A stretch of 64,000 nt of DNA from Pontivivens ytuae. GTDB lineage: Bacteria > Pseudomonadota > Alphaproteobacteria > Rhodobacterales > Rhodobacteraceae. Below are positions 1 to 9,148 of this stretch, one piece after another. Positions within the stretch are counted from its first letter, which is position 1; every line of letters starts with the position of its first letter. Both the position numbers and the translations under genes were made by a program. The stretch lies in contig NZ_CP064942.1 of assembly GCF_015679265.1 (NCBI RefSeq), positions 2,460,001 through 2,524,000 of the forward strand, read 5' to 3'. The notes under the pieces were generated by a model. It was not told where the DNA came from. It worked only from the letters and a program-made list of their open reading frames with translations, and did no database searches.

Positions 1-14
1 CCCCAACGCGAGCA

Positions 15-1232
15 TTATCCTCGCCGAGCGACCCCGGCGATGAGCGCGTCAAGGCGGTCGAGGCAGTCCTGCAACTCGAAGCGCTCCATCACCGTCTGCC
101 GGGCTGCGGCGCCTAACGTGTCCTCGACCGCGGGAACTTCACGTCCGAGCACCTCCAGTGCCCGTTCCGCCACTTCGTCCGCGGAGAAGAAGTCTACCAG
201 GACGCCGGTTTCGCCATCCGTGATTACCTCCTCCACCGGAGCCGTGCGGGAGCCGACGATGCGACAGCCCGCGGCCATCGCCTCGAGACACGACCAGGAC
301 AGCACGAACGGATAGGTCAGGTAGATGTGCACCGCCGAGATCTGGAGCAGCCGGACATATTGCGCGTAGGGGATCTTACCGAGGAAGTGGACGCGCCCTT
401 CCGGCAGGTCCACCTCTCGGGTCAGCAGGTCACGATAGGTCCGCCCCGGCGGCGCCGCGCGGCCGTAGCTCACCTCATCGCCGCCGACCACGACGACCTG
501 AACGTCCGGACGCTCGGACAGGATCCGGGGCAGGGCGCGCATGAAGGTGTGGAAGCCGCGATAGGGTTCCAGATTGCGCGCCACATAGGTCACCACGGGA
601 TCGCCCGCGCGCAGCACGCCACCGGCCACATCAAACGTCGCCTTCGCATCTGGTTTCACCACCGAGCAATCGATGCCGTCGTGGATCACCTCGATCCGGT
701 CGCGCAGCGTCTCCGGAAACTGCTGCCGCTGCCAGGCCGTCGGGGCATAGAGTGCATCCGCCGCCTCCGCCGCGACCAAGTGATGGGCGTTGCGCATCCG
801 GGTGCGGAAGGCGATCTCCGCATGCTCGGGATACTCGGGGTCGAAGCCGATATTAGCCCCGCGCGCGTTGTAGTAGAACTCGCAATAGCTCACGAGCGGC
901 ACGTCGGGGTAGATGTCCTTGACGAAGAGCGTCTCGCCCCAGCCCGGATGCCCGATCACGACATCAGGCTCGAAGCCCCGGTCCCGCAGCGCGATCAGCG
1001 CCTTCGCCACGCCCTGCCCGTTGATGACGGCCGTCTCGGCCGGGCGCAGGTAGTGGTGCGTGCTTTCGTGCGCCGTGCGATGCGGCCGATACTCGACATG
1101 ATCGACCCCCGCCAGCCGCTGCTTGCCGGGCTGCGTCACGTAGACCACCCGGTTCGTCTGGTCCTTGGCGAGGCGTGCGGCGATGTGCCGGAACTGCGCC
1201 GGCGCGTTCTGGTGGAGGAACAGGTAATTCAT
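15..1232 (-). CDS. Glycosyltransferase family 4 protein
   Basis: This 405-residue protein is a GT-B fold glycosyltransferase of the GT4 type, predicted to transfer a sugar from a nucleotide donor in the cytoplasm. The N-terminal half begins directly in a Rossmann strand (MNYLFLHQNAPAQFRHIAARL without a signal peptide). The C-terminal half carries the donor-binding signature: a hydrophobic strand with VVVGGDEVSYG, then a late EAMAAGCRIVGSRTAP block followed by EVITDGETGVLVDF, typical of GT4 enzymes. I chose the ATG at 1232 because a GGGGGAG ribosome-binding site lies just upstream; the frame stays open farther but lacks a site. It is transcribed away from the thiamine importer and shares its 5' region with the TPP riboswitch. 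Acceptor and product cannot be inferred. Confidence 0.85.
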   Translation of the reverse strand: MNYLFLHQNAPAQFRHIAARLAKDQTNRVVYVTQPGKQRLAGVDHVEYRPHRTAHESTHHYLRPAETAVINGQGVAKALIALRDRGFEPDVVIGHPGWGETLFVKDIYPDVPLVSYCEFYYNARGANIGFDPEYPEHAEIAFRTRMRNAHHLVAAEAADALYAPTAWQRQQFPETLRDRIEVIHDGIDCSVVKPDAKATFDVAGGVLRAGDPVVTYVARNLEPYRGFHTFMRALPRILSERPDVQVVVVGGDEVSYGRAAPPGRTYRDLLTREVDLPEGRVHFLGKIPYAQYVRLLQISAVHIYLTYPFVLSWSCLEAMAAGCRIVGSRTAPVEEVITDGETGVLVDFFSADEVAERALEVLGREVPAVEDTLGAAARQTVMERFELQDCLDRLDALIAGVARRG

Positions 1233-1340
1233 CGGGCGCTCCCCCTGTCTGCCGCGTTCGCGCGACCCTAGAAATGCCTGCAAAGCCTGTCAATTCGCCG
1301 CTCTTTGCAATCCCTCGCACAGGCGCGTAAGGTCGGTCTC

Positions 1341-1426
1341 GCCTCGGGGGGGCCTGACCGGCCTGAGATGCGCATCCCGCGCGGACCCGTTGAACCTGAA
1401 CCGGATCATGCCGGCGGAGGGAAGGC
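1341..1426 (+). promoter_or_regulatory. TPP riboswitch (THI element)
   Basis: The leader of the thiamine importer contains the conserved core of the thiamine pyrophosphate riboswitch in the right order: a G-rich P2 strand, CCTGAGATG at about 1362-1370, ACCCGTTGAACCTGA at about 1385-1399, and ATGCCGGCGGAGGGA at about 1408-1422, with gcct/aggc arms that can close P1. Binding of TPP is expected to lower expression of the downstream genes. The start codon and the GGAGGAG site lie about 40 nt after the aptamer, and a ctcccc run near 1443 could pair with the ribosome-binding site, so translational control is plausible; that last point is inference. Confidence 0.9.
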
Positions 1427-1478
1427 CGAGACGCGTACGCTGCTCCCCTTCGATCCCATGGCTGGAGGAGACCCGACC

Positions 1479-2453
1479 ATGCGTCACGCGCTGACTGCCC
1501 TTGCTACGCTCGCCACCCTGCCTGCCGCCGCGCAGGAGCTCATCGTCTATACCTATGACAGCTTCACATCCGAGTGGGGGCCGGGCCCGGTCATCGAGGC
1601 CGCGTTCGAGGCGGAGTGCGGCTGTGAGCTCACCTTCGTCGGTACCGGCGATGGCGCCGCGATGGTCGCGCGGCTGCAGCTCGAAGGGGCGGGGACCGAT
1701 GCGGACGTGGTGCTGGGGCTCGACACCAACCTGACCCATGCGGCGGCGGAGACCGGGCTGTTCGCGCCCGCGCCCACCGACATGCCCGCGCCCGATCTGC
1801 CGGTGGTGTGGGAGGATCCGACCTTCGTCCCCTTCGACTGGTCCTACTTCGCCTTCATCTACGACACCACGGTTCTGGCCGAGCCGCCGACTTCCTTCGA
1901 GTCGCTGGCCGAGAGCGATGTGAGCATCGTGATCCAGGACCCGCGCAGCTCCACCCCCGGCCTCGGCCTGCTGATGTGGGTCGATGCGCTCTATGGCGAG
2001 GAGGCCGGCGCGATCTGGGGGGAGCTCGCCGACAACATCGTCACCGTCACCCCCGGCTGGTCGGAGGCTTATGGCCTGTTCCTCGAGGGGGAGGCGGACA
2101 TGGTCCTCTCCTATACCACCTCGCCCGCCTACCACCTGATCGCCGAGGAGGATGGCACCAAGGCCGCGGCCCCCTTCGAGGCCGGTCACTACATGCAGGT
2201 CGAGGTTGCGGGGCAGCTTGCCTCCACCGATCAGCCTGAGCTGGCCGAGGCGTTCCTGCGTTTCATCGCGACGCCGCCGTTCCAGTCCGCGCTGCCGACG
2301 ACGCAGTGGATGTATCCCGCCTTCCCGACCCCGCTGCCCGAGGGCTACGAGACGTTGCACGTGCCCGAAACCGCGCTGCTGCTGCCCGCCGAGGAGGCCG
2401 CGGCCCGGCGCGATGCGGCGCTCGCCCTCTGGCGGGAGGCGCTGAGCCGGTGA
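1479..2453 (+). CDS. thiB: Thiamine-binding periplasmic protein ThiB (TbpA)
   Basis: Substrate-binding component of the ThiBPQ ABC importer, which captures thiamine (or TPP) in the periplasm. The 324-residue product starts with a signal peptide ending AAA-QE around residue 18, then the family start of the mature protein (ELIVYTYDSFTSEWGPGP). A later GLGLLMWVDALYGE stretch and a PGWSEAYGLFLEGEADMVLSYTTSP segment are typical of the TbpA/iron-type binding fold. The ATG at 1479 has a GGAGGAG site and is the first start that gives a signal peptide; the frame upstream is riboswitch sequence. Its stop overlaps the GTG of thiP, so the three genes form one operon under TPP control. Confidence 0.93.
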   Translation: MRHALTALATLATLPAAAQELIVYTYDSFTSEWGPGPVIEAAFEAECGCELTFVGTGDGAAMVARLQLEGAGTDADVVLGLDTNLTHAAAETGLFAPAPTDMPAPDLPVVWEDPTFVPFDWSYFAFIYDTTVLAEPPTSFESLAESDVSIVIQDPRSSTPGLGLLMWVDALYGEEAGAIWGELADNIVTVTPGWSEAYGLFLEGEADMVLSYTTSPAYHLIAEEDGTKAAAPFEAGHYMQVEVAGQLASTDQPELAEAFLRFIATPPFQSALPTTQWMYPAFPTPLPEGYETLHVPETALLLPAEEAAARRDAALALWREALSR

Positions 2454-3988
2454 TCGGCGCCGTCGGCCTGGTTCTGGGACTGCTCGTCCTCGCGGTCTGC
2501 GCAGCACCCATCGCGGCGCTGATGCAGGCCGCGACGCCGGGCACCTGGGCCGGGGCCGACACCGCGATCCTGCGCTTCACTCTGATGCAGGCGGTGCTGT
2601 CGGCGCTGCTCTCCGTGGCGCTGGCGGTTCCGCTGGCCCGCGCGCTCGCGCTGCGCCGGTTCCCGGGGCGCGGGGCGCTACTGACGCTGCTGGGGGCGCC
2701 GTTCCTGCTGCCTGCACTGGTCGCGGTGCTCGGCCTGCTGGCGATCTGGGGGCGCGGGGGCGTGATCTCCGACGGGCTGGCGCTGGTCGGACGCGGTCCG
2801 CTCGACATCTACGGGCTCGGTGGGATCCTGCTCGCCCATGTCTTCTTCAACCTCCCGCTCGTTACGCGGCTGCTGCTGCAAGGCTGGGCGGCGATCCCGG
2901 CGGAGCAGTTGCGTCTTGCCGCCGGCCTCGGTTTCCGGCCCGCAGACCAGTTCCGCCATGTGGAGTGGCCGATGCTGCGCGAGGTCGTGCCGGGCGCGGC
3001 CCTTCTCGTCTTCCTCCTCTGCACGACGTCGTTCGCGATCGCGCTGACGCTCGGCGGCGGGCCGGGGAGCACCACCGTAGAGGTTGCGATCTACCAGGCG
3101 ATCCGGTTCGAGTTCGACCTCGGCCGCGCCGGGCTGCTGGCCCTCGTGCAGACCGGTCTGTGCCTCTGCCTCGCCGGGCTACTGATGCTCGCCGGGCGCC
3201 CCGTCACAGCGCAGGGCGGCCTGCTGCCCGAGGCCGGAGGGGTGGAGCGGCATGGCTGGCGGCGCGGCGCCGACAGCGCCCTTCTGCTCGGCGCGGTGGC
3301 GCTGCTGGGCCTGCCGCTGCTGGCGATCGTGCTGCGCGGCCTGCCAGGGCTAGCGGAGCTCGATGGCAGCGTGCTGCGCGCCGTCGGGCGGTCGCTGGCC
3401 GTGGCTCTGTCCTCCGCAGCGATCTGCGTGCTCTGGGCGCTCGGCATCGCGGCGGGGCTGGTGCGGTTGGCGGAGCGGCTGCCCCGGCTGGCCCGCGCGG
3501 CGGAGGGCGCCATGCTCATCACCCTCGCAGTCTCCCCCTTCGTGCTTGCCGCCGGGCTGTTCCTGTTGCTGCGCGGCCGCGTCGATCCCTTCGCGATCGC
3601 GCTGCCGATGGTGGTGCTGGTGAACGCGCTCATGAGCCTGCCCTTCGCGCTCCGCGCGCTGGTTCCGGCTCTGGCCCTTGCCCGTCGCACGGATGGACGG
3701 CTGGCCGACGCGCTCGGCCTGCGCGGCTGGACCCGGTGGCGGGTGGCGCTACTGCCGCGCCTGCGGGGACCGCTCGGTTTTTCCGCCGGGCTGGCGGCAG
3801 CACTGTCGATGGGCGACCTCGGCGTCATCGCGCTCTTCGGCTCGACCAGCACGTCGACGCTGCCGCTCGTGGTCTACCAGCTCATGGGCGCCTACCGGAT
3901 GGAGGCGGCGGCAGGTGCGGCCCTGCTCCTTCTGGCACTGAGCCTCGCGCTCTTCGCGGCATTCGACCTGTGGGGGCGGCGGGCATGA
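2450..3988 (+). CDS. thiP: Thiamine ABC transporter permease ThiP
   Basis: Inner-membrane permease of the thiamine importer. At 512 residues it is a fused two-domain permease, the usual size for ThiP, with around twelve hydrophobic segments. Each half has an EAA-type coupling loop: an LRLAAGLGFRP region near residues 150-175 and a DALGLRGWTRWRV region near 420-440, where ThiQ should dock. Translation starts at GTG 2450, overlapping the thiB stop by four bases, with a GGGAGG site inside the end of thiB. The end overlaps thiQ as ATGA. Both overlaps suggest translational coupling and fixed stoichiometry. Confidence 0.92.
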   Translation: MIGAVGLVLGLLVLAVCAAPIAALMQAATPGTWAGADTAILRFTLMQAVLSALLSVALAVPLARALALRRFPGRGALLTLLGAPFLLPALVAVLGLLAIWGRGGVISDGLALVGRGPLDIYGLGGILLAHVFFNLPLVTRLLLQGWAAIPAEQLRLAAGLGFRPADQFRHVEWPMLREVVPGAALLVFLLCTTSFAIALTLGGGPGSTTVEVAIYQAIRFEFDLGRAGLLALVQTGLCLCLAGLLMLAGRPVTAQGGLLPEAGGVERHGWRRGADSALLLGAVALLGLPLLAIVLRGLPGLAELDGSVLRAVGRSLAVALSSAAICVLWALGIAAGLVRLAERLPRLARAAEGAMLITLAVSPFVLAAGLFLLLRGRVDPFAIALPMVVLVNALMSLPFALRALVPALALARRTDGRLADALGLRGWTRWRVALLPRLRGPLGFSAGLAAALSMGDLGVIALFGSTSTSTLPLVVYQLMGAYRMEAAAGAALLLLALSLALFAAFDLWGRRA

Positions 3989-4683
3989 TCCGGTTCGATC
4001 GCGTGGTGATCCGGCAAGGCGATTTCGTGCTGCGCGCCGATCTCGAGGTTGCGGGGCCCGGCATCACTGCCGTTATCGGGCCATCGGGCGGCGGCAAGTC
4101 GACCCTGCTAATGGCGCTTGCCGGCTTCGTACGGCCGGCGGAAGGGCGGATCCTCGTGAGCGGTGAGGACATCACCCGGCGCGCGCCCGACCGCCGCCCG
4201 GTCTCGATCCTGTTCCAGGAGCACAACCTCTTCGCCCATCTCGATGTCGCCGGAAACGTGGGCCTCGGGCTGCGCCCGAGCCTACGACTGAGCGCCGACG
4301 AGCGCGCGAAGGTCGAGGCGGTACTGGAGCGGACGGGCCTCGAGAGCCTCGGCGCGCGAGCCGTCTCCGCCCTGTCCGGCGGCCAGCGACAGCGCTTGGC
4401 ACTAGCACGGGCGCTTCTGAGGGATCGCCCGGTGCTGCTGCTCGATGAGCCGTTCGCGGCACTCGGCCCGGGGCTGAAGCGCGACATGCTGGACCTGCTG
4501 GCGGAGATCGTGGCGGAGCGGAGGCTGACGGCCCTCATTGTAACCCACGACCCGGAAGACGCGAAGCGGGTGGCGACTGAAACGCTGTTGGTCGCCGATG
4601 GCGTCGCGGAGGCGCCGCGGGAGACGGGGGAGCTTTTCGCCGCGCCAACGCCCGCGTTGCAGGCGTATCTCGGGGACGACTGA
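3985..4683 (+). CDS. thiQ: Thiamine ABC transporter ATP-binding protein ThiQ
   Basis: ATPase that drives the ThiBP importer on the cytoplasmic face of the membrane. The 232-residue protein has every ABC motif: Walker A GPSGGGKST at about 32-40, a Q-loop in LFQEHNLF, the signature LSGGQRQR at about 131, Walker B VLLLDEPFAALG at about 150, and the H-loop in VTHDPEDA. It starts at ATG 3985 inside the end of thiP (ATGA overlap). Length and the short C-terminus lacking a regulatory domain fit ThiQ rather than the larger iron or sulfate ATPases. It is the last gene of the riboswitch operon. Confidence 0.93.
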   Translation: MIRFDRVVIRQGDFVLRADLEVAGPGITAVIGPSGGGKSTLLMALAGFVRPAEGRILVSGEDITRRAPDRRPVSILFQEHNLFAHLDVAGNVGLGLRPSLRLSADERAKVEAVLERTGLESLGARAVSALSGGQRQRLALARALLRDRPVLLLDEPFAALGPGLKRDMLDLLAEIVAERRLTALIVTHDPEDAKRVATETLLVADGVAEAPRETGELFAAPTPALQAYLGDD

Positions 4684-4750
4684 TCGCTGAGAGCTGAGGG
4701 CCCGGCCTGTCAGCCGGGCGGGAAACTTGAGAAGTTCAGCTTAATGAAAA

Positions 4751-4774
4751 GGGCCGGAGATCACTCTCCGGCCC
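4751..4774 (-). terminator. Rho-independent terminator of petABC
   Basis: A perfect 10-bp stem (gggccggaga / tctccggccc) with a tcac loop. Read on the minus strand it is followed by a TTTT run, and it sits 21 bases after the petC stop, so it most likely ends the petABC transcript. A second 7-bp hairpin at 4700-4719 (gcccggc / gccgggc) follows thiQ on the plus strand but has no T-run. Confidence 0.75.
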
Positions 4775-4795
4775 TTCCAGTCAGAATTCAGCCGA

Positions 4796-5599
4796 TCAGG
4801 CGTCGTCGCTGCGCCGGTGCTTCACGTCGTGCCACAGCTTCTTGTTGGTGAGGTACAACAGCACCGTCAGCAGGCCGAGGAACAACACCGCAGTCAGGCC
4901 GAAAGCCTTGCGCTGGTTCAGCTTCGGCTCGGCCGCCCACATCAGGAAGGCCGCGACGTCGACCGACAGGCTCTCCAGATCGTTGGGCGCGCCGTCGGCG
5001 TGCTCGATGTCCTCGCCCCAGAGCGGCGGGGCCATCGCGATCCAGCCGCCCGGGAAGGCGGTGTTCTCGTAGTAGATCACGCCCGCTTCCTCGCGCTCCT
5101 CACCGGTGTAGCCGGTCAGGACGGAGGCGATGTACTCCGGCCCGCCCATGCCGTTGATGAGTTGGCTGATGCCGGTGCCGTAGGGGCCGTGGAAGCCCGC
5201 GCGCGCCTTGGCGAGCAGCGACATGTCGGGCGCCGTCTCCATCTGCGAACCCGGGAAGCGGTCCGTAAGGCCCGCCTCACGCTCGTCACCCGGCTGGGCG
5301 TCGAGGCTGTCATCGGGCACGAAGTAGTTGGAGGCGAGCTCCGTCACCATCTCCGGCGGCATGTTGGGGCCCGAAGGCTCCGTCAGGTTCCGGAAATAGA
5401 CGTACTCCATCCCGTGACAGGCCGCGCAGACGTTGTGGTAGACGGCGAGCCCGCGCTGGAGTTGTGCCGTGTCGTAGCTGCCGAACGGTCCCTCGAACGG
5501 GAAGTCGTAGTCGACGGTTTCGCCGTCGCCCCCGGCAGCATGGGCGCTGCCGAAGGTCAGGGTGAAGGCCGCAAGGGCCGTGAGGATGATCTTTTTCAT
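4796..5599 (-). CDS. petC: Cytochrome c1 subunit of the bc1 complex
   Basis: Membrane-anchored c-type cytochrome that carries electrons from the Rieske protein to soluble or membrane cytochrome c in the ubiquinol:cytochrome c oxidoreductase. The 267-residue precursor has a Sec signal peptide (residues 1 to about 21, ending SAHA), a single haem c site CAACH at residues 58-62, and a C-terminal transmembrane anchor at about 232-252 followed by basic residues on the cytoplasmic side. The ATG at 5599 has a GAGGAAAG site. It is the distal gene of petABC, 22 bases after petB, and is followed by a strong hairpin terminator. Confidence 0.95.
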   Translation of the reverse strand: MKKIILTALAAFTLTFGSAHAAGGDGETVDYDFPFEGPFGSYDTAQLQRGLAVYHNVCAACHGMEYVYFRNLTEPSGPNMPPEMVTELASNYFVPDDSLDAQPGDEREAGLTDRFPGSQMETAPDMSLLAKARAGFHGPYGTGISQLINGMGGPEYIASVLTGYTGEEREEAGVIYYENTAFPGGWIAMAPPLWGEDIEHADGAPNDLESLSVDVAAFLMWAAEPKLNQRKAFGLTAVLFLGLLTVLLYLTNKKLWHDVKHRRSDDA

Positions 5600-5621
5600 C
5601 GGTCTTCTTTCCTCTCGGGCC

Positions 5622-6974
5622 TTATTCCGCCGGCTGGTTGAGCGCCGGGGCCACGTCGGTGGTGCCGCGCGCGTCATGGGCGGTGGCCGGATGGGCCTTG
5701 TCCCAGGCTTCCTCGATCGTCACCGGCTGCGGCAGCGGCTCTTCGAAGAGACCGAGCAGCGGCAGGATCACCAGGAAGTAGGCGAACCAGTAGATCGTGC
5801 CGATCAGCGAGATCACCGGGATCAGACCCTCCGCCGGCATCGCGCCAGCCCACATCAGGACGATGAAGTCCACTACGAGCAGGGCGAACCAGTACTTGAA
5901 CATCGGGCGGTACTTGCCCGAGCGCACTTTGGACGTGTCCAGCCACGGCGCCAGCGCCAGGATGAACAGCGATGCGAACATCACCAGCACGCCCAGGAAG
6001 TCCGACTCGAGGATCGTGATGTCCGTGAACGGGATCCCGATCGAGAAGGTGATTGCGCGCAGCATCGCGTAGAACGGCAGCAGGTACCATTCGGGCACAA
6101 TGTGGGATGGCGTCGCCAGCGGATCGGCCGGGATGTAGTTGTCCGGGTGGCCGAGGTAGTTCGGCATGAAGCCGACGATGGCCACAAACACCACCATGAT
6201 CAGTGCGAGCGCGTAGAGGTCCTTGATTACGAAGTACGGCCAGAAGGGCAGGGTGTCCTTCTGCGCCTCTTCCTTCGAGCCGCGGCGCACCTCGACCCCA
6301 TCGGGGTTGTTGTTGCCCGTGGTGTGGAAGGCCCAGATGTGCACGGCGGTCAGGCCGAGCAGCAGGAATGGCATCAGGTAGTGCAGCGAGAAGAAGCGCG
6401 TCAGCGTCGCGTTGTCCACCGCCGGACCGCCGAGCAGCCAGGTCTGGATCGGCTCACCGATGAACGGGATTGCACCGAAGAGGCCGGTGATCACCGTCGC
6501 ACCCCAGAAGGACATCTGGCCCCAGGGCAGCACGTAGCCCATGAACACGGTCGCCATCATGATGATCAGCATGATGCAGCCGATGATCCACGTGACCTCG
6601 CGCGGCGCCTTGTAGGAGCCGTAGTAGAGGCTGCGGAAGATGTGCAGATACACCGCCACGAAGAACAGCGAGGCGCCGTTTGCGTGGATGTAGCGGATCG
6701 CCCAGCCCCCGTTCACGTTGCGCATGATGTGCTCGACGGAGGCGAAGGCCATGTCCTCGTGCGGGATGTAGTGCATCACCAGCACGATGCCGGTGACGAT
6801 CTGCATCACCAGGGTGAAGGTCAGCACGATGCCCCAGATCCACATCCAGTTCAGGTTCTTGGGCGTGGGGATCATCAGGGTGTCGTAGGCGAGGCCGAGG
6901 ATCGGCAGGCGGCTGTGAAGCCACTTCTCACCGCCGCTCTTCGGCTCGTAATGGTCGTGGGGAATACCAGCCAT
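5622..6974 (-). CDS. petB: Cytochrome b subunit of the bc1 complex
   Basis: Integral-membrane subunit that holds the two b haems and forms the quinol-oxidising (Qo) and quinone-reducing (Qi) sites. The 450-residue product has the full-length alphaproteobacterial layout with eight hydrophobic helices. Visible landmarks are the [16 protein letters not shown] stretch between helices C and D, the paired histidines of helices B and D, and the PEWY motif of the Qo site at about residue 293. Unlike plastid b6/subunit IV it is a single chain. It lies between petA and petC in the standard operon order. Confidence 0.96.
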   Translation of the reverse strand: MAGIPHDHYEPKSGGEKWLHSRLPILGLAYDTLMIPTPKNLNWMWIWGIVLTFTLVMQIVTGIVLVMHYIPHEDMAFASVEHIMRNVNGGWAIRYIHANGASLFFVAVYLHIFRSLYYGSYKAPREVTWIIGCIMLIIMMATVFMGYVLPWGQMSFWGATVITGLFGAIPFIGEPIQTWLLGGPAVDNATLTRFFSLHYLMPFLLLGLTAVHIWAFHTTGNNNPDGVEVRRGSKEEAQKDTLPFWPYFVIKDLYALALIMVVFVAIVGFMPNYLGHPDNYIPADPLATPSHIVPEWYLLPFYAMLRAITFSIGIPFTDITILESDFLGVLVMFASLFILALAPWLDTSKVRSGKYRPMFKYWFALLVVDFIVLMWAGAMPAEGLIPVISLIGTIYWFAYFLVILPLLGLFEEPLPQPVTIEEAWDKAHPATAHDARGTTDVAPALNQPAE

Positions 6975-6985
6975 CGGTCGCTCCC

Positions 6986-7549
6986 TTATCCGAGTTGAAT
7001 GACGGTGTCGGAGACGAACTCCGCAACCGGTATGTGCATGTTTTCAGGTGCCGGGCCGCGGCGGATGCGGCCGGCGGTGTCGTAGTGAGAGCCGTGGCAC
7101 GGGCAGAACCAGCCGTCGAAATCGCCGGCATTGCCCAGCGGGACACAGCCCAGATGCGTGCAGACGCCGTTCATCACGAGCCACTCGCCGGTCTCGTCCA
7201 GCGAACGGTTCTCGTCGGTGGCCGCACTGTCGTCGATGTTGGGGTTGCGCGCGTCGCGATCCGGCAGGTCGGCCACGTCGACGGCGCGGGCGGCCTCGAT
7301 CTCTTCCTGCGTACGGCGGCGGATGAAGACCGGCTTGCCGAGGAACAGGACAGTGAGCTGCGAGCCCGGCTGCAGCGCGGACACGTCCACGGGGATCGAG
7401 GACAGCGCCGCCACATCTGCGGACGGGTTCATCTGATTGATGAGCGGCCAGACGGCGGCCCCGACGGTCACGACCCCGGCGCCGGCTGTCGCCACGTAGA
7501 GAAAGTCGCGGCGGTTTGGTTCTTCTGCGGACTGGGACACGAAGTGCAT
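6986..7549 (-). CDS. petA: Rieske iron-sulfur subunit of the bc1 complex
   Basis: Carries the 2Fe-2S cluster that takes the first electron from quinol at the Qo site. The 187-residue protein begins with a short N-region containing NRRDFLY, a twin-arginine signal that is retained as the membrane anchor (helix about 18-36). The cluster ligands are in CTHLGC (C130, H132, C135) and CPCHGS (C149, C151, H152), with the two disulfide cysteines as usual. I chose ATG 7549 because the frame upstream has no site and the product then matches the family start. It is the first gene of petABC and is divergent from trmL across 165 bases that should hold both promoters. Confidence 0.95.
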   Translation of the reverse strand: MHFVSQSAEEPNRRDFLYVATAGAGVVTVGAAVWPLINQMNPSADVAALSSIPVDVSALQPGSQLTVLFLGKPVFIRRRTQEEIEAARAVDVADLPDRDARNPNIDDSAATDENRSLDETGEWLVMNGVCTHLGCVPLGNAGDFDGWFCPCHGSHYDTAGRIRRGPAPENMHIPVAEFVSDTVIQLG

Positions 7550-7714
7550 CTCCCTTTTCGGTCTCTCGCCCCCTTGAAGCGTCAAGGCGGACACGTCATC
7601 TTCGTCGCGGAGTATAAGGGCCCGCGAGGTGGCTCCCACCTACACCTTGGTGCGACGCCGGTCCAGCGGACAGTGCGACGCACGAATTCACGTGTTCATC
7701 CCTGATCGAGCGAT

Positions 7715-8191
7715 ATGGTTCTTCCTTTGCGGCTTGCCAGCTTCCAGCCCGATATGGCGGCCAATCTGGGAGCTTTGGTGCGGATTTCCGCCTGCTTCGG
7801 CGTTCCGCTCGACGTGATCGAGCCTTGCGGGTTTCCGTTGTCTGCCAAGGCCTTGCGCCGGGCTGCCATGGACTACGGCCAGCGGGCGGAGGTGGTGCGA
7901 CATGATGATTGGCAACAATTCGCCGCATCCTGCACCGGACGGCTGGTTCTCCTGACCACGAAGGGGGCGGAGCCGCTGGAGCGTGCGGCCTTCCGCCCCG
8001 GCGACATCCTGATGACCGGGCGAGAGAGCGCGGGCGTGCCCGAGGAGGTCCACGCCGCGGCCGACCTGCGCGTGGCGATCCCGATGGCCGAGGGCGCGCG
8101 GTCGCTCAACGTGGCGGTCAGCGCGGGTATCGCGCTCTTTGAAGCGCGGCGGCAGCTCACGACCGATCACGTCGGTGTCGCATCGGGCTGA
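7715..8191 (+). CDS. trmL: tRNA (cytidine/uridine-34 2'-O)-methyltransferase TrmL
   Basis: A SPOUT-class (SpoU) methyltransferase of 158 residues, the small TrmL type that methylates the ribose of the wobble base in certain leucine tRNAs. Visible family motifs are the N-terminal QPDMAANLGALVR block (motif 1), the LMTGRESAGVP block (motif 2) and the C-terminal IPMAEGARSLNVAVSAGIALFE knot region (motif 3), which bind SAM in the trefoil knot. It lacks the extra RNA-binding domain of TrmH. It is transcribed divergently from petABC. Confidence 0.9.
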   Translation: MVLPLRLASFQPDMAANLGALVRISACFGVPLDVIEPCGFPLSAKALRRAAMDYGQRAEVVRHDDWQQFAASCTGRLVLLTTKGAEPLERAAFRPGDILMTGRESAGVPEEVHAAADLRVAIPMAEGARSLNVAVSAGIALFEARRQLTTDHVGVASG

Positions 8192-8239
8192 CCGCGGCGC
8201 GTGCGTGCTCTAGATCAGGCTTCAGAGCAGGAGATCCCG

Positions 8240-9031
8240 ATGAACCGACGCGATTTCGCCCTGGCGCTGGGCGCCGCCACCCTTGTCCCCGCCGCGGCCC
8301 GTGCGGTGACGGCCCGCCTGATCGACGGTCCGTGGCAGCGCTTCGGCAGTACGGGCGATCCCGCAATGGGCGTGTGGGAGGGGATCCTCGCGCAGCACCT
8401 CGTCATGGGCGCCGACGGCGTGGCGCGCGTTCGCTATTCGGCTGTGCCGTTGCCCGAGCTGCGCCAGTTCATCGGCGCGATGCAGCAGGTCGACGTGACG
8501 ACCCTCAACCGCGACGCCGCCTTCGCCTACTGGGCCAATGTCTACAACGCCGTCACCATCGCCGTGGTGGCCGAGGCCTGGCCCGTCCGCTCGATCCGCG
8601 ACATCGGCGGCGGGCTGTTCTCCCCCGGTCCCTGGCGGGAGAAGCGGTTCGCGGTGATGGGCCAGACGCTCTCCCTCGACGATATCGAGCATGGGATCAT
8701 GCGGCCGGTCTTCGGCGATGCGCGGGTGCACTACGCGGTCAACTGCGCCTCGATCGGCTGCCCGAACCTCAAGGCGACGCCATGGCGTGCCGCAAATCTC
8801 TCCGCCGAGCTCGACACCGCGGCGCGGGCCTACGTCAACCATCCGCGCGGGGTGGAGGTCACGTCGGGCGGGCTCGTCGTCTCCTCGATATATGACTGGT
8901 TCAAGGCGGACTTCGGCGGCACCGATGCCGGCGTGATCGCGCATCTGGGCCGCTATGCCGAGGATCCGGCGGTCGGGGCCGCCACCCGCATCCGTGACGA
9001 CCGCTACGACTGGGCCGTTAACGCCGTCTGA
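8240..9031 (+). CDS. DUF547 domain protein, exported
   Basis: A 263-residue protein of the DUF547 family, whose biochemical role is not established. The N-terminus MNRRDFALALGAATLVPAAARA resembles a Tat signal (RR at 3-4), so a folded periplasmic protein is likely. The DUF547 core is recognisable by FAYWANVYNAVTIAVV, by the LSLDDIEHGIMRP segment, and by VHYAVNCASIGCPNLK with a paired-cysteine loop. ATG 8240 has a GCAGGAG site. It stands alone between trmL and a lipoprotein gene. Confidence 0.8.
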   Translation: MNRRDFALALGAATLVPAAARAVTARLIDGPWQRFGSTGDPAMGVWEGILAQHLVMGADGVARVRYSAVPLPELRQFIGAMQQVDVTTLNRDAAFAYWANVYNAVTIAVVAEAWPVRSIRDIGGGLFSPGPWREKRFAVMGQTLSLDDIEHGIMRPVFGDARVHYAVNCASIGCPNLKATPWRAANLSAELDTAARAYVNHPRGVEVTSGGLVVSSIYDWFKADFGGTDAGVIAHLGRYAEDPAVGAATRIRDDRYDWAVNAV

Positions 9032-9148
9032 ACCCATCCCGCCCGATCACATCTTGCACAGGCCCGCTTGCGTCCCGCCGTTTCATGGCATGATGGTGCG
9101 GTCCGGCCGGACGCCCCCGCCCGGCCGCAGGAGTGAAAGGCGAAGATC

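Noticed and set aside
4700..4719. Terminator of thiBPQ
   Set aside because: A 7-bp hairpin is present but has no T-run on the plus strand; recorded only in passing.
5562..6998. Long open frame on the plus strand across petC and petB
   Set aside because: It is antisense to two unmistakable bc1 genes, and its product is a low-complexity His/Arg/Asp-rich chain typical of the shadow frame in high-GC DNA.
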